DNA of 64,000 nucleotides, from contig SFFL01000004.1 in assembly GCA_004557825.1 (NCBI GenBank), positions 1-64,000 on the forward strand. The letters are read 5' to 3'. Position 1 is the stretch's first letter, and every line of letters starts with the position of its first letter. The stretch comes from Bacteroidales bacterium (GTDB taxonomy: Bacteria > Bacteroidota > Bacteroidia > Bacteroidales > Muribaculaceae). A model generated the notes under the pieces. It ran no database searches. It was given only the letters and a program-made list of their open reading frames with translations, and had not been told where the DNA came from. Position numbers and translations under genes: made by a program. Shown here piece by piece: positions 38,970 through 47,518 of this stretch.

Positions 38970-40334
38970 ATGAAGAAAATATTTTCCTTTAGATTGCAAT
39001 TGCTATACATACTGCTTCTGGCTCTCAGTCCGAAGGCCGGCGCCCAAAGTCTTTTCGACGAAATTATGATCGACGGCGACACCCTCACAGTGCCCGTCGA
39101 CCTCCCCGACGGAAAAGTGCTCTGGCCCGGCTACACCGTGCCTGTCGACACCACACTGGCCGTGGAGGATTTTATGTATAACGAAGTCTTCTACATGCCG
39201 GCCGTATTCGACAGGTTCGACATCTTCGCCCACGAAAAGGCCGGTGACCCGCTGCGCGACACCGTGCCCGCTGCCGACACTCCTACGGCGTTCTTTGATC
39301 GTCTGGTGCTCCGCGATGCACGTCAGCGCTACTTTCTGCAGCAGATGATGGGGGAGAGGCCACAAGTGGCGCGATACTCTATGTCGAAGATGCCCCGTCC
39401 TCCAAAAAAATTCATTATGCATCTCGACCCCTCCACAGCCAAGCTCACCGTGGAGGAGTTCAAGCAGGCTCCTCTCGACACGATGAAAACCCTCGTGCCC
39501 GAAAGCGAGGTAAATCGCATCAACTGGCTCCATACCTTCGACGGCTCCCTGCAGTTCTCCCAGGCGTATGTGTCGGCCAACTGGTATCAGGGCGGCAAGT
39601 CGAACCTCAATATGATAGCCAATGTGCTTTATAATATAAAGCTCAATCCGAAGTTCAACCCAAACGTAATCTTCGACACCACAGTTTCTTACAAACTCGG
39701 TCTGAACAACGCTCCCGACGACTCGGTCCACGCCTACAACATCAACGAGGACATTCTCCAGATCAACTCAAAGATAGGCCTCAAGGCCTGGAAACGGTGG
39801 TACTACTCCGTCACGGCGCAGTTTAAAACCCAGATGCTCAACAACTACAAGGTCAACAGTAAGGACCTCGTTTCGGCATTCCTCTCCCCGGCTGAGTTGA
39901 ATGTCGGCGTCGGTATGACCTACAGCTACGCCAACCCGCGCAATACCGTGCAGTTCACCTCCGCTATCTCCCCGCTCTCTTATAACCTCAAAACCTGCAC
40001 CAACCCTAATCTCAATCCCACAGCATTCGGCATCGAGGAGGGCAAAACCTCCAAGAGCGAGTATGGTAGCAGTACCGAGATTACCTTCAAGTGGAAACTC
40101 TCATATAACATCTCCTTCACCAGCCGCCTCTTCGGGTTCACCAACTACGAATACGCCCAGGCAGACTGGGAGAACACCATCGACTTCGTAATAAACAAAT
40201 TCATAACCTCGCGCATCTACGCCCACCTGCGCTACGACTCCCAGCCCGTCCTGGTTGAAGACAGCAAATGGGGCCACTTCCAGTTCAAAGAAATCCTCTC
40301 CATCGGCTTCGCCTACCGCTTCTCCCACATCTAA
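38970..40334 (+). CDS. DUF3078 outer-membrane beta-barrel-like protein
   Basis: Secreted protein of a Bacteroidota family of unknown function, probably an outer-membrane barrel. Signal peptide MKKIFSFRLQLLYILLLALSPKAGA, cleavage expected before QSLFDEI. After an N-terminal region of about 170 residues, the DUF3078 domain shows FSQAYVSANWYQGGKSNLNMIANVLYN and alternating strands (YYSVTAQFKTQML, NVGVGMTYSYANPRNTVQFTSAISPLSYNLKTC). It ends with ILSIGFAYRFSHI, a terminal strand with aromatic/hydrophobic ending typical for barrel insertion. The ATG at 38970 is chosen over a TTG 11 codons upstream because it begins the signal peptide. It has its own promoter next to the candidate origin. Confidence 0.88.
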   Translation: MKKIFSFRLQLLYILLLALSPKAGAQSLFDEIMIDGDTLTVPVDLPDGKVLWPGYTVPVDTTLAVEDFMYNEVFYMPAVFDRFDIFAHEKAGDPLRDTVPAADTPTAFFDRLVLRDARQRYFLQQMMGERPQVARYSMSKMPRPPKKFIMHLDPSTAKLTVEEFKQAPLDTMKTLVPESEVNRINWLHTFDGSLQFSQAYVSANWYQGGKSNLNMIANVLYNIKLNPKFNPNVIFDTTVSYKLGLNNAPDDSVHAYNINEDILQINSKIGLKAWKRWYYSVTAQFKTQMLNNYKVNSKDLVSAFLSPAELNVGVGMTYSYANPRNTVQFTSAISPLSYNLKTCTNPNLNPTAFGIEEGKTSKSEYGSSTEITFKWKLSYNISFTSRLFGFTNYEYAQADWENTIDFVINKFITSRIYAHLRYDSQPVLVEDSKWGHFQFKEILSIGFAYRFSHI

Positions 40335-40336
40335 AC

Positions 40337-40460
40337 ACAGTTCTTAGTGCTTAGATGGCAGATAGCAGATATTAGATATTAGATAGTAGATAGTAGTGCT
40401 TAGATAGCAGATAGCAGATATTAGATAGTAGATAGCAGTACTTAGATAGTAGATAGGGGA
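40337..40460. repeat. Long run of AGATAGCAGATATTAGATAG repeats (module E)
   Basis: About 120 bp consist of TTAGTGCTTAGATGGCAG followed by alternating AGATAGCAG, ATATTAGAT and AGATAGTAG units. It is the most extended copy of module E in the window. Confidence 0.8.
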
Positions 40461-40477
40461 GAGGCGGTGGTTGTGAG

Positions 40478-40775
40478 CCTTGTTGCGTTATCGGCCGTGC
40501 ACGGCCGATAACAGGACAAGGCCTGCTGGAGCAGCGCAGCGCAGCGCGCCGCCTCCTGTTCTCCTGCGCAGCGCGCCGCCTCCTGTTCTCCGGCCTTCCG
40601 AAGCGGAAGGCAGCGCTGCGAAGCGCCTCCTGTTCTCCTGTGCTCCTGTCTTTTGGAGCCTCCGGGGAGCCATCCGGGGCGGGCGCGATTTTTCGCGCCC
40701 CTACAGGCCTCTCCGCCCGGCTTTATGTTTTTATGTCTTTCTGTCTAAAAAACTCTCCTGTCTTTCTGTCTAAAA
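40478..40775. repeat. Palindrome B, inverted module C, inverted REP
   Basis: CCTTGTTGCGTT + ATCGGCCGTGCACGGCCGAT (40490-40509) + AACAGGACAAGG forms a near-perfect 44-nt palindrome. Then GCAGCGCGCCGCCTCCTGTT is duplicated (40543-40588), followed by CCTTCCGAAGCGGAAGG, CTCCTGTGCTCCTGTC, an inverted REP (40669-40708) and TTATGTCTTTCTGTC strings. Confidence 0.8.
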
Positions 40776-40791
40776 TTAGGCATTATGCATT

Positions 40792-40824
40792 AAAAAAAAG
40801 CCCCTTCCCGGGGTGGGGAAGGGG
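40792..40824 (-). terminator. Rho-independent terminator for the ECF sigma gene
   Basis: Perfect arms CCCCTTCCC (40801-40809) and GGGAAGGGG (40816-40824) with a 6-nt loop. On the minus strand it is followed by GC and then eight T (40792-40799). It lies about 195 bp after the stop of the minus-strand sigma gene; no other minus gene intervenes. Confidence 0.8.
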
Positions 40825-41018
40825 TGTAAGTAAAATATTGTCTTTTATTTGTTGGCTTTAATTCTTTGAAGCTACCTGCACAGGCGGCAATATTAAAATT
40901 GACTGATGATATTAGATCGCGTTGAGAAAAGACAAATTTTAATTATAAGCGCGAATATAAATATTTGAAATATTTGTCGAAAAGTATATATTTATATATA
41001 GCTAACAAATTCACCGGA

Positions 41019-41519
41019 TCAGCGATAATCCTTGAGCATCTCCTGGAGACGCTTGCGGGCAAAGAAGATGCGGCTCTTTACGGTGCCGAGGGGAAGATTC
41101 ATCTTGTCGGCAATCTCGTTGTACTTGTAGCCGGCCACATGCATCGAGAAAGGCACGCGATATTCATCGGAGAAGGAGTTGATTGCAGCGGTGATTTCGG
41201 TTGCGGCAATCGAGCCTTCGGGGGTTTCGAGTCCTGATTCCTGGGGGAGATTCAGGTGATAGAGGTCTTCGGTCTGGTCAATCACTGTAGCCGAACGCAC
41301 AACCTTGCGGTAGTTGTTGATGAAGATGTTGCGCATGATAGTGAATACCCAGCCTTTGAAGTTTACGTTGTCAACGTATTTGTCTTCGTTGTCGAGAGCT
41401 TTAAGAGTGGTGTCCTGAAGCAGGTCGTAAGCATCGTCGCGATTGGAAGTAAGCAGGTAAGCAAAGTTCAGAAGGTTGCTTTGTAAAGAAAGCAGTTTGT
41501 TTTCAAAATTGGCGCTCAT
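41019..41519 (-). CDS. ECF-type RNA polymerase sigma factor
   Basis: A 166-residue sigma-70 family factor with only regions 2 and 4. Region 2: SLLNFAYLLTSNRDDAYDLLQDTTLKALDNEDKYVDNVNFKGWVFTIMRNIFINNYRK, whose W-V-F-x-I-x-R-N-x-F-I-N core recognises the -10 region. Region 4: YRVPFSMHVAGYKYNEIADKMNLPLGTVKSRIFFARKRLQEML with a helix-turn-helix. No anti-sigma gene is adjacent, so control is probably not by a neighbouring membrane anti-sigma. Strong promoter upstream and long 190-nt 3' UTR to the terminator. It is one of the few genes here with AT-rich codons, suggesting high conservation. Confidence 0.93.
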   Translation of the reverse strand: MSANFENKLLSLQSNLLNFAYLLTSNRDDAYDLLQDTTLKALDNEDKYVDNVNFKGWVFTIMRNIFINNYRKVVRSATVIDQTEDLYHLNLPQESGLETPEGSIAATEITAAINSFSDEYRVPFSMHVAGYKYNEIADKMNLPLGTVKSRIFFARKRLQEMLKDYR

Positions 41520-41580
41520 AATTGTAAATTTTAATGTAAGATATTTGAAATAATTTTGTAACCGTTTTGTGACTATGTTG

Positions 41581-41611
41581 CAAATATACGAATATAATTT
41601 GATTCACCAAA
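41581..41611 (-). promoter_or_regulatory. Promoter for the ECF sigma gene
   Basis: On the minus strand: TTTG (41608-41611), 19 nt, TATATTTG (41581-41588), about 60 bp before the ATG. Confidence 0.75.
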
Positions 41612-42258
41612 TTTTTTTGCAATATTTTTTCAAAAAAAATGGAAAATTTTTTCATAATTTTTTTAATTAGTTGAAAATCAATGTTTTAAAAATTGAGAAA
41701 TTTTTTTACAAAATTATTACAAAATTGCAAAATCACTTGTAACAAAATCTTCTATAACCCGAAGCATATTATTTCAATATTTGTAATTTGTTGATATATA
41801 GCTATTTGTGAGGTATAGAATAATTGGCTACAAATTTTATGAACAATTGCCCTTTTATAAGGATTTGTCGACAAAATGGCGATTTTCAGGGGTTTTGACG
41901 GTTCAAAAACGCAGATTTTGTGTGAATTTTGTAACAACTCTTGTGACATTTCCTGTAACACCGCTTGTAACAATGACTGTAACAGTTACAGGAAATTTCC
42001 CCTATATTTTCCCCCGATTTCTCCCGCCCGGAAAAATTTTCTCCGCAGAAATGAACAAAATATGCACAACGTGTGTTATAACCGTAACCATCAACTAAGG
42101 TACTCGTTAAATAATAAACGAAACCTTTACTTTGCTCGCAGGATCGCCCCCACCAGCGGCCCTGCTTTTTTTTTCCATATCCGATTTTTAGACAGAAAAC
42201 ATAAATTTTGGGTGGAAAAGACAGGAGAACAGGAGCACAGGAGGCTGCGCGGCGATAG
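41612..42258. other. AT-rich intergenic region without gene
   Basis: About 650 bp, very AT-rich to 41900. It contains a single TTGTTGATA (41788) and TTGTAACAA (41739), then the 12-nt iterons at 41929-41988, then module C at 42218-42250. Open frames of 96-129 codons cross it but translate the iterons and repeats and look non-coding. Confidence 0.5.
41929..41988 (+). repeat. Five 12-nt iterons (TTGTAACAnnnn)
   Basis: Five contiguous units of exactly 12 nt: TTGTAACAACTC, TTGTGACATTTC, CTGTAACACCGC, TTGTAACAATGA, CTGTAACAGTTA. The last merges into the inverted repeat CTGTAACAGTTACAG (41977-41991). Regular spacing near one helical turn suggests cooperative protein binding. An isolated TTGTAACAA also occurs at 41739. 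Confidence 0.75.
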
Positions 42259-42320
42259 GCTGTAGGGGCGCGATTTTTCGCGCCCGCCCCGGATGGATTT
42301 CCGGATGGATTATCGGATGG
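42259..42320 (+). repeat. REP-like hairpin upstream of guaD
   Basis: GTAGGGGCGCGATTTTTCGC and CGCCCGCCCCGGATGG, followed by two further GGATGGATT units (42292-42320). Confidence 0.75.
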
Positions 42321-42332
42321 CTAAGGAAAAAA

Positions 42333-42363
42333 TTTGTTTTGAAAGAAAAATGGCGTATATTTG
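42333..42363 (+). promoter_or_regulatory. Promoter for guaD
   Basis: TTTG (42333-42336), 19 nt, TATATTTG (42356-42363), 54 bp before the ATG. Confidence 0.75.
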
Positions 42364-42416
42364 TGTTGTAGTGATATAGCACACATATATTTATTTTATT
42401 CTTAATTATATAAGGA

Positions 42417-43787
42417 ATGGATTCGAAAAAATTGAAGGCTATCGCCGGCAACATACTCTCTTTTAATAATGACCCTGCCGCAAGCAAGGCTGAAAAGATT
42501 GCCCTGGGCAAGCAAGCCGCAAGCAAGGACTCTGCTTACTGCTACATCCCGGAGGGGTTGGTGGTAATGGAGCAGGAAAGGATTGTGGATATGGGGCCGG
42601 AAAAGGAGGTGAGGGAGAGGTATCCCGAGCTTGACGCCGGGTGCATCGACCGGTATCCGCAGGGCATCATTATGCCGGGATTCATCGACTGCCACTGCCA
42701 TTATGTGCAGACGCCGATGGTGGGTTCGTTTGGCGATACGTTGCTCAACTGGTTGAATACCTACACATTCCCCACCGAGGCACGGTTTGCCAGTGAGGAT
42801 TTCTCCCGCGAGGTGGCGCGGATGTTTTTCCGTCAGACGCTCGCCGCCGGTACCACCACCAGCAATATTTTCTCCACCACCTTTCCCTGTTCGGTGGAGG
42901 CACTCTTTGAGGAGTCGGAGCGACTGGGTGCCCGCAACATCACCGGTAAGGTGCTCCAGGACCGCAATCTGCCCGACAATCTGCGCGACAGCGATGCCGA
43001 AGAGAGCGTCAGCCAGTCGGAAGATTTGTTGCGCAAATGGCACGGCCGGGGCCGACAGCTCTACGCCGTAATCCCGCGTTTTGCCCCCACGAGTACCCCC
43101 GAGCAGATGCGTCTGGCCGGTCAGCTATATCAGCAGCACCGCCGGGAAGGGGTGTACCTCCATACTCACCTCAACGAAGCCGAAAACGAAATCCAGTGGG
43201 CGATGAGCCTCTATCCCGAGGCGCGCGATTATATCGACATCTACGATCGCTACGCGATGGTCGACGACCGGTCGGTGTTTGCCCATTGCTGCATAATGCA
43301 GCCGCAGGAGTGGGAGAGGATGCATCTGGCCGGCAGTGCCGCCGTGCATTGCCCTACGAGCAATCTCTTCCTGGGCGACGGACAATTCCGAATCCTGCAG
43401 GCCCTCGACCCGGCACGCCCCTGCCTGGTGGGGATGGGTACCGACATCGGCGGCGGCACCTCCTTCTCAATCGTGCGTACCTTGGGTGAGGCGTATAAGG
43501 TGGGGATGCTCCACGAGGCACCCGTAAATGCGTTGCGCTACTTCTATCTGGCCACGCTCGGCGGTGCGCGGGCGTTGCATCTCGATCACCTCATCGGACG
43601 CATCGCTCCCGGATACGAGGCCGATATGGTGGTACTCGACACCGCCGCTACGGAGTATCTGCAGTGGCGTCTCGACTTCTGCAACACGCTGGAGGAGAAG
43701 CTGTTTGCCATCCTCACGGTGGCGCCCGACCGTATCGTGGCCGCCACATACATTGCCGGCGAGTGCCGCTACACCCGTCAGGGATAA
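42417..43787 (+). CDS. guaD: Guanine deaminase
   Basis: Zinc amidohydrolase converting guanine to xanthine in purine catabolism. Metal motif GFIDCHCHYVQTPMVGSFGDTLLNWLNTYTFPTEARF (His93, His95) is diagnostic for GuaD. Later ligands are in YLHTHLNEAENEIQW, VFAHCCIMQPQEW and LVGMGTDIGGGTSFSIVRTLGEAYKV. The C-terminal ALHLDHLIGRIAPGYEADMVVLD closes the composite domain. 456 residues, normal. It has its own promoter and stands apart from other purine genes, although apt and purD are elsewhere in the window. Confidence 0.95.
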   Translation: MDSKKLKAIAGNILSFNNDPAASKAEKIALGKQAASKDSAYCYIPEGLVVMEQERIVDMGPEKEVRERYPELDAGCIDRYPQGIIMPGFIDCHCHYVQTPMVGSFGDTLLNWLNTYTFPTEARFASEDFSREVARMFFRQTLAAGTTTSNIFSTTFPCSVEALFEESERLGARNITGKVLQDRNLPDNLRDSDAEESVSQSEDLLRKWHGRGRQLYAVIPRFAPTSTPEQMRLAGQLYQQHRREGVYLHTHLNEAENEIQWAMSLYPEARDYIDIYDRYAMVDDRSVFAHCCIMQPQEWERMHLAGSAAVHCPTSNLFLGDGQFRILQALDPARPCLVGMGTDIGGGTSFSIVRTLGEAYKVGMLHEAPVNALRYFYLATLGGARALHLDHLIGRIAPGYEADMVVLDTAATEYLQWRLDFCNTLEEKLFAILTVAPDRIVAATYIAGECRYTRQG

Positions 43788-44218
43788 ATATCTAAATCAA
43801 AAAAATCCCCACCGAGTAAAACGCTAAAGAAAGAAAGCCGGGCGGCCAGCCCTGTATGGGAGTGTGCCAAATTTACGTAAATTTGACACAGCCTCGCGCC
43901 CGGATGGTCCATAGATATATAGCGGAAGGTGCAAAAAAAAATTACTCGTCATCTCGACGAATAATCTTCTTACCTTAAATCTAATACCATGAAAAACTGA
44001 TGCAAAAGTATAGGCTTTATGTTTTATAACATAATTTTTGGGTGAGAAAATGCATTTTCATTAACATTATTTTACTTATATGCCATTATCTCCACATAAT
44101 ATTCACAAATATTTACCTTTTTAGCGCTTAGCGCTTTAGTTATAAGTTCTCAGATAGCAGATTTTAGATAGAGGCATCCGGGGGCGGCGGGCTTATGCGA
44201 TTTATGCGATTTTTTTCG
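43788..44218. other. AT-rich intergenic region with a long palindrome
   Basis: No gene is seen. 43840-43915 looks like a REP module whose hairpin has been replaced by a different palindrome (43863-43890). 43990-44130 is AT-rich, and 44136-44165 is module E (TTAGCGCTTAGCGCTTTAG, CTCAGATAGCAG). Confidence 0.45.
43863..43890. repeat. 28-nt palindrome TGTGcCAAATTTACG../..CGTAAATTTGaCACA
   Basis: Arms of 14 nt pair with one mismatch and no loop, centre ACGT. It sits between CCAGCCCTGTATGGG and CGCCCGGATGG, the same flanks that surround REP hairpins elsewhere. Could be a protein-binding operator or a different hairpin cargo of the same module. Confidence 0.7.
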
Positions 44219-44226
44219 TAACTTTG
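44219..44226 (+). promoter_or_regulatory. -7 element before the methyltransferase gene
   Basis: TAACTTTG, 36 bp before the ATG; no clear -33 TTTG. Confidence 0.45.
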
Positions 44227-44262
44227 CGGTGGACAAATTAGCTGTGTTAATAGCATAGAGAT

Positions 44263-45936
44263 ATGGCGAACGAACGTTTTGAAATGGTGGCAAAGACCTT
44301 CCAGGGGCTGGAAGAGGTTCTGGCCGAAGAATTGCGGGGCCTCGGCGCCCTGAATGTGGAACCCGGCAAGAGAATGGTATCGTTTGAGGGCGACCTCGAG
44401 ATGCTTTACCGTGCGAATCTTTGCTGCCGTACCGCTCTGCGGATACTGAAACCGATTTACAAGTTTATCGCCCGCAACACCGATGAACTGTATGAGTATG
44501 CCAAGGAGTTTGACTGGGGTTCGCTGATGTCGCCCACCTCCACCTTCTCCATCGACACGGTGGCCTACAGCGAGGAGTTTTCCCACTCCCGGTTTGTGAC
44601 CTACCGCGTGAAGGATGCCATTGTCGACTGGTTTAAAGACCGCTACGGCGACGATGTGCGCCCGGGAGTGCGTCTGCAGGATGCCGATGTAATGATAAAC
44701 GTGCATATTGCCGGCGACCGCGTGACCCTTTCGCTCGACTCCTCCGGTGAGTCGCTGCACAAGCGCGGCTACCGCGTGGCGCAGACCGAAGCGCCTATCA
44801 ATGAGGTACTTGCCGCGGGCATAATCCTGCGAAGCGGTTGGCGTGGCGACGCTCCCTTCGTTGACCCGATGTGCGGTTCGGGCACCTTCCTTATCGAGGC
44901 TGCGCTGATTGCCGCCAACATCAATCCGGGCGTTTACCGCAAGCATTTCTCCTTTGAAAACTGGCGCGACTTCGACGCCGAGCTGTTCGACCGGCTCTAC
45001 AACGACGACTCGCAGGAGCTCGAATTCAAATATAAGATTTACGGTGCCGACATCTCTCCCAAGGCAGTTGAAATCGCCCAGAAAAACATCCGCAGCGCGG
45101 GTGTGGGGCGGATGATCGAACTGGAAACCAAGCCACTGTCGGCCTGGACAGAGGCACCGGAAGTGTCGGAAGAGGCCGATCCGGTGCTCGTGACCAATCC
45201 CCCCTACGGCGAGCGCATCTCCGCCGAGGATATGGATGGCCTGTATGAGCTGATCGGGCAGAAACTCAAGAATGTGTTCAAGGGGTATCACGCCTGGATT
45301 ATCGGCTATAAAGAGGAATATTTCCACCGCATCGGGCTATCCCCCTCCGAGAAGATTCCGGTGCTCAATGGCGCCCTGGAGTGCCAGTTGCGCGAGTATA
45401 TCATCTTTGAGGGAGATTACAAGCATTTCCGCAGTCAGGGAGGCCGTCTGCGCGAGGCTGAGGAGAAACAGGCCGAACGTCTGCGCGAGTTGCGCGAGCG
45501 CAAGGAGCGCCGCCGCAAAGACTTCCAGCGCGAGCGCAAGGAATTCCACCACGCCGACGATGACCGCCGCAAGCTATACGACCGCGACGAGCAGGGGCGC
45601 AAGAAACGCTTCCCTCGCGACGAGCGTCCCTTCCGCGAGAAGCGCTCCGAACGCCGCGAAGACCGTGCCGAAGCGCCGCGCAACAAGCTTGAGGAGCGCT
45701 ATTCGCCCCGCAAATGGCGCGACGGCGACCGCCGCCCCGACCGTCGATTTGGCGATGACCGCCGTTTCGATGGCGAGCGCCGTTTTGGCGATGACCGCCG
45801 CGAAGCTCCCTCGCCGGAGAATCCGCTGGCACTGCGCCGCAACCCGGCTGCGCTGAAGTCGATTACCGGCAAGCAGCCATCACTGCCGGTGATGCGCCCC
45901 CGCAAAGGCTGGCGCCCCGCCAAGGAGGAGGAATAA
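44263..45936 (+). CDS. THUMP-domain 23S rRNA methyltransferase (RlmL/UPF0020 type) with basic tail
   Basis: SAM-dependent RNA methyltransferase, probably making m2G in 23S rRNA. THUMP-containing N-terminus MVAKTFQGLEEVLAEELRGLG.. and YRVKDAIVDWFKDRYGDDV. Catalytic domain: FVDPMCGSGTFLIEAALIAANINPG (SAM binding), YGADISPKAVEIAQKNIRSAGV, and VLVTNPPYGERIS (NPPY catalytic motif). From residue about 395 to the end (160 residues) there is a highly charged tail dominated by Arg, Asp and Glu, with RRFGDDRRFDGERRFGDDRR repeats, which resembles RNA-binding or condensate-forming tails. The core family is about 380-390 residues, so the tail is an addition. Confidence 0.9.
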   Translation: MANERFEMVAKTFQGLEEVLAEELRGLGALNVEPGKRMVSFEGDLEMLYRANLCCRTALRILKPIYKFIARNTDELYEYAKEFDWGSLMSPTSTFSIDTVAYSEEFSHSRFVTYRVKDAIVDWFKDRYGDDVRPGVRLQDADVMINVHIAGDRVTLSLDSSGESLHKRGYRVAQTEAPINEVLAAGIILRSGWRGDAPFVDPMCGSGTFLIEAALIAANINPGVYRKHFSFENWRDFDAELFDRLYNDDSQELEFKYKIYGADISPKAVEIAQKNIRSAGVGRMIELETKPLSAWTEAPEVSEEADPVLVTNPPYGERISAEDMDGLYELIGQKLKNVFKGYHAWIIGYKEEYFHRIGLSPSEKIPVLNGALECQLREYIIFEGDYKHFRSQGGRLREAEEKQAERLRELRERKERRRKDFQRERKEFHHADDDRRKLYDRDEQGRKKRFPRDERPFREKRSERREDRAEAPRNKLEERYSPRKWRDGDRRPDRRFGDDRRFDGERRFGDDRREAPSPENPLALRRNPAALKSITGKQPSLPVMRPRKGWRPAKEEE

Positions 45937-45973
45937 ACCCTTGGCGCCGCCGCATTGTTAATAATATACGCCC

Positions 45974-46000
45974 AATTAGACTAATTAGACTAATTAGGCC
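45974..46000 (+). repeat. 9-nt tandem repeat AATTAGACT
   Basis: Three units AATTAGACT, AATTAGACT, AATTAGGCC lie 26 bp before the purD ATG. Same period as the other 9-nt repeats but different sequence. Confidence 0.65.
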
Positions 46001-46026
46001 AATAAAACAGCTAATCCCTTACTGAA

Positions 46027-47439
46027 ATGAATATACTCCTGCTCGGGTCGGGGGGCCGCGAATCGGCTCTCGCCTGGAAAATCAGTCAAAGCACTCAGTG
46101 CGACCATCTCTACATCGCGCCCGGCAATGGCGGTACGTCTGCCTATGGCACCAACCTCGATTTCAACGGCTCCGACTTCGACGCCGTACTGGCAGCCGTG
46201 CGCGGCTACAAGATCGATATGGTGGTGGTGGGCAACGAAGACCCGCTGGTGGCCGGCATCACTGATTTTCTCCATCGCGAAGCACCAGAAGTACTCGTGG
46301 TTGGTCCGTCGAAAGAGGGCGCCCGCCTGGAAGGAAGCAAGGAGTTTGCCAAAGAATTTATGATGGCGGAGGGAATTCCCACCGCCCGTTACCGCGCGTT
46401 CACAGCCGCCACTATCGAGGAGGGGAAGAAATTCCTGGAAACCCTCAAGACTCCCTATGTGCTGAAAGCCGACGGCCTGGCTGCCGGCAAAGGCGTGCTC
46501 ATCCTCTCTGACCTCGACGAGGCCAAGAAGAGCCTGGAAGAGATGCTCGGCGGCATGTTCGGGCAGTCGTCGGCCACAGTGGTGATTGAGGAATTTCTCA
46601 GCGGCATAGAGTGCTCGGTGTTCGTGCTCACCGACGGCAACGGGGGCTACCGCATCCTCCCTGTGGCCAAGGATTACAAGCGCATACACGAAGGGGATAA
46701 AGGCCCCAACACCGGCGGTATGGGCGCCGTAAGCCCGGTACCGTTTGCCGACACTGTCTTTATGGAAAAGGTGGAGCAGCGCATCGTAAAACCCACCATC
46801 GAGGGCCTGCGCCGCCGCGGCATAGAGTATCGCGGATTCATCTTCCTGGGCCTGATCAACGTGGAAGGCGAACCGATGGTGATTGAATATAATGTGCGTA
46901 TGGGCGATCCGGAAACCGAGGTAGTGATGCTCCGCATCGCCTCCGACCTGGTGCCGCTGATGGCCGCCGCCGCCAAGGGCGCCCTGGCCGACCTTCCCTG
47001 CAAGGAGGACCCCCGCGCTGCCGCCACGGTGATGCTCGTGTCTGGCGGTTATCCCGGTTCCTACAAGAAGGGCTACCCCATCTCCGGCGCCGATGCCGCC
47101 AAGGGAAGCAAGGACACCGTGATTTTCCATGCCGGCACCAAGCCCTCGCCCGAAAGCACCTTCAAGGGGCTTGATGCCGTGGTCGACGCCCCCGAGCGTA
47201 TCGTCAACGACATCGAATATGAGCAGCAGGAAACCTTCGAGGAGGGGAGCCTGCAGGATATGGCCGACACCGACCGCGGTCCCGTGGGAGATGTGGTCAC
47301 CTCCGGCGGCCGTGTGATGGCTGTCAGCAGCTACGGCAAAACACTCAAGGACGCCCTTGACCGCAGCTACGATATGATTCAGAACATCCATTTCACCGAT
47401 ATGAATTACCGCCGCGACATCGGCAACGAATTCATCTGA
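46027..47439 (+). CDS. purD: Phosphoribosylamine-glycine ligase (GAR synthetase)
   Basis: Second committed step of purine synthesis, joining glycine to phosphoribosylamine with ATP. N-terminal MNILLLGSGGRESALAWKISQS and IAPGNGGTSAYG, then ATP-grasp signatures YVLKADGLAAGKGVLILSDLDEAKKSLEEML, VVIEEFLSGIECSVFVLTDG, YKRIHEGDKGPNTGGMGAVSPVPFAD and FIFLGLINVEGEPMVIEYNVRMGDPETEVVML. 470 residues, slightly above the usual 425-430. The end YGKTLKDALDRSYDMIQNIHFTDMNYRRDIG is the family C-terminus. A membrane-protein gene follows after 79 bp. Confidence 0.96.
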   Translation: MNILLLGSGGRESALAWKISQSTQCDHLYIAPGNGGTSAYGTNLDFNGSDFDAVLAAVRGYKIDMVVVGNEDPLVAGITDFLHREAPEVLVVGPSKEGARLEGSKEFAKEFMMAEGIPTARYRAFTAATIEEGKKFLETLKTPYVLKADGLAAGKGVLILSDLDEAKKSLEEMLGGMFGQSSATVVIEEFLSGIECSVFVLTDGNGGYRILPVAKDYKRIHEGDKGPNTGGMGAVSPVPFADTVFMEKVEQRIVKPTIEGLRRRGIEYRGFIFLGLINVEGEPMVIEYNVRMGDPETEVVMLRIASDLVPLMAAAAKGALADLPCKEDPRAAATVMLVSGGYPGSYKKGYPISGADAAKGSKDTVIFHAGTKPSPESTFKGLDAVVDAPERIVNDIEYEQQETFEEGSLQDMADTDRGPVGDVVTSGGRVMAVSSYGKTLKDALDRSYDMIQNIHFTDMNYRRDIGNEFI

Positions 47440-47518
47440 AAAAGCATCTGAAGATGCCCCCTAAGCTCCTGGAAAAGCGCACCAATTAATAATAAACCAA
47501 TTATAAACCCTTGGCGCT

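Noticed and set aside
41808..42265. Open frames over the 12-nt iterons (reading CNNSCDISCNTACNNDCN)
   Set aside because: The Cys-rich pattern is just the 12-nt repeat in translation. No start context, promoter or family supports a protein.
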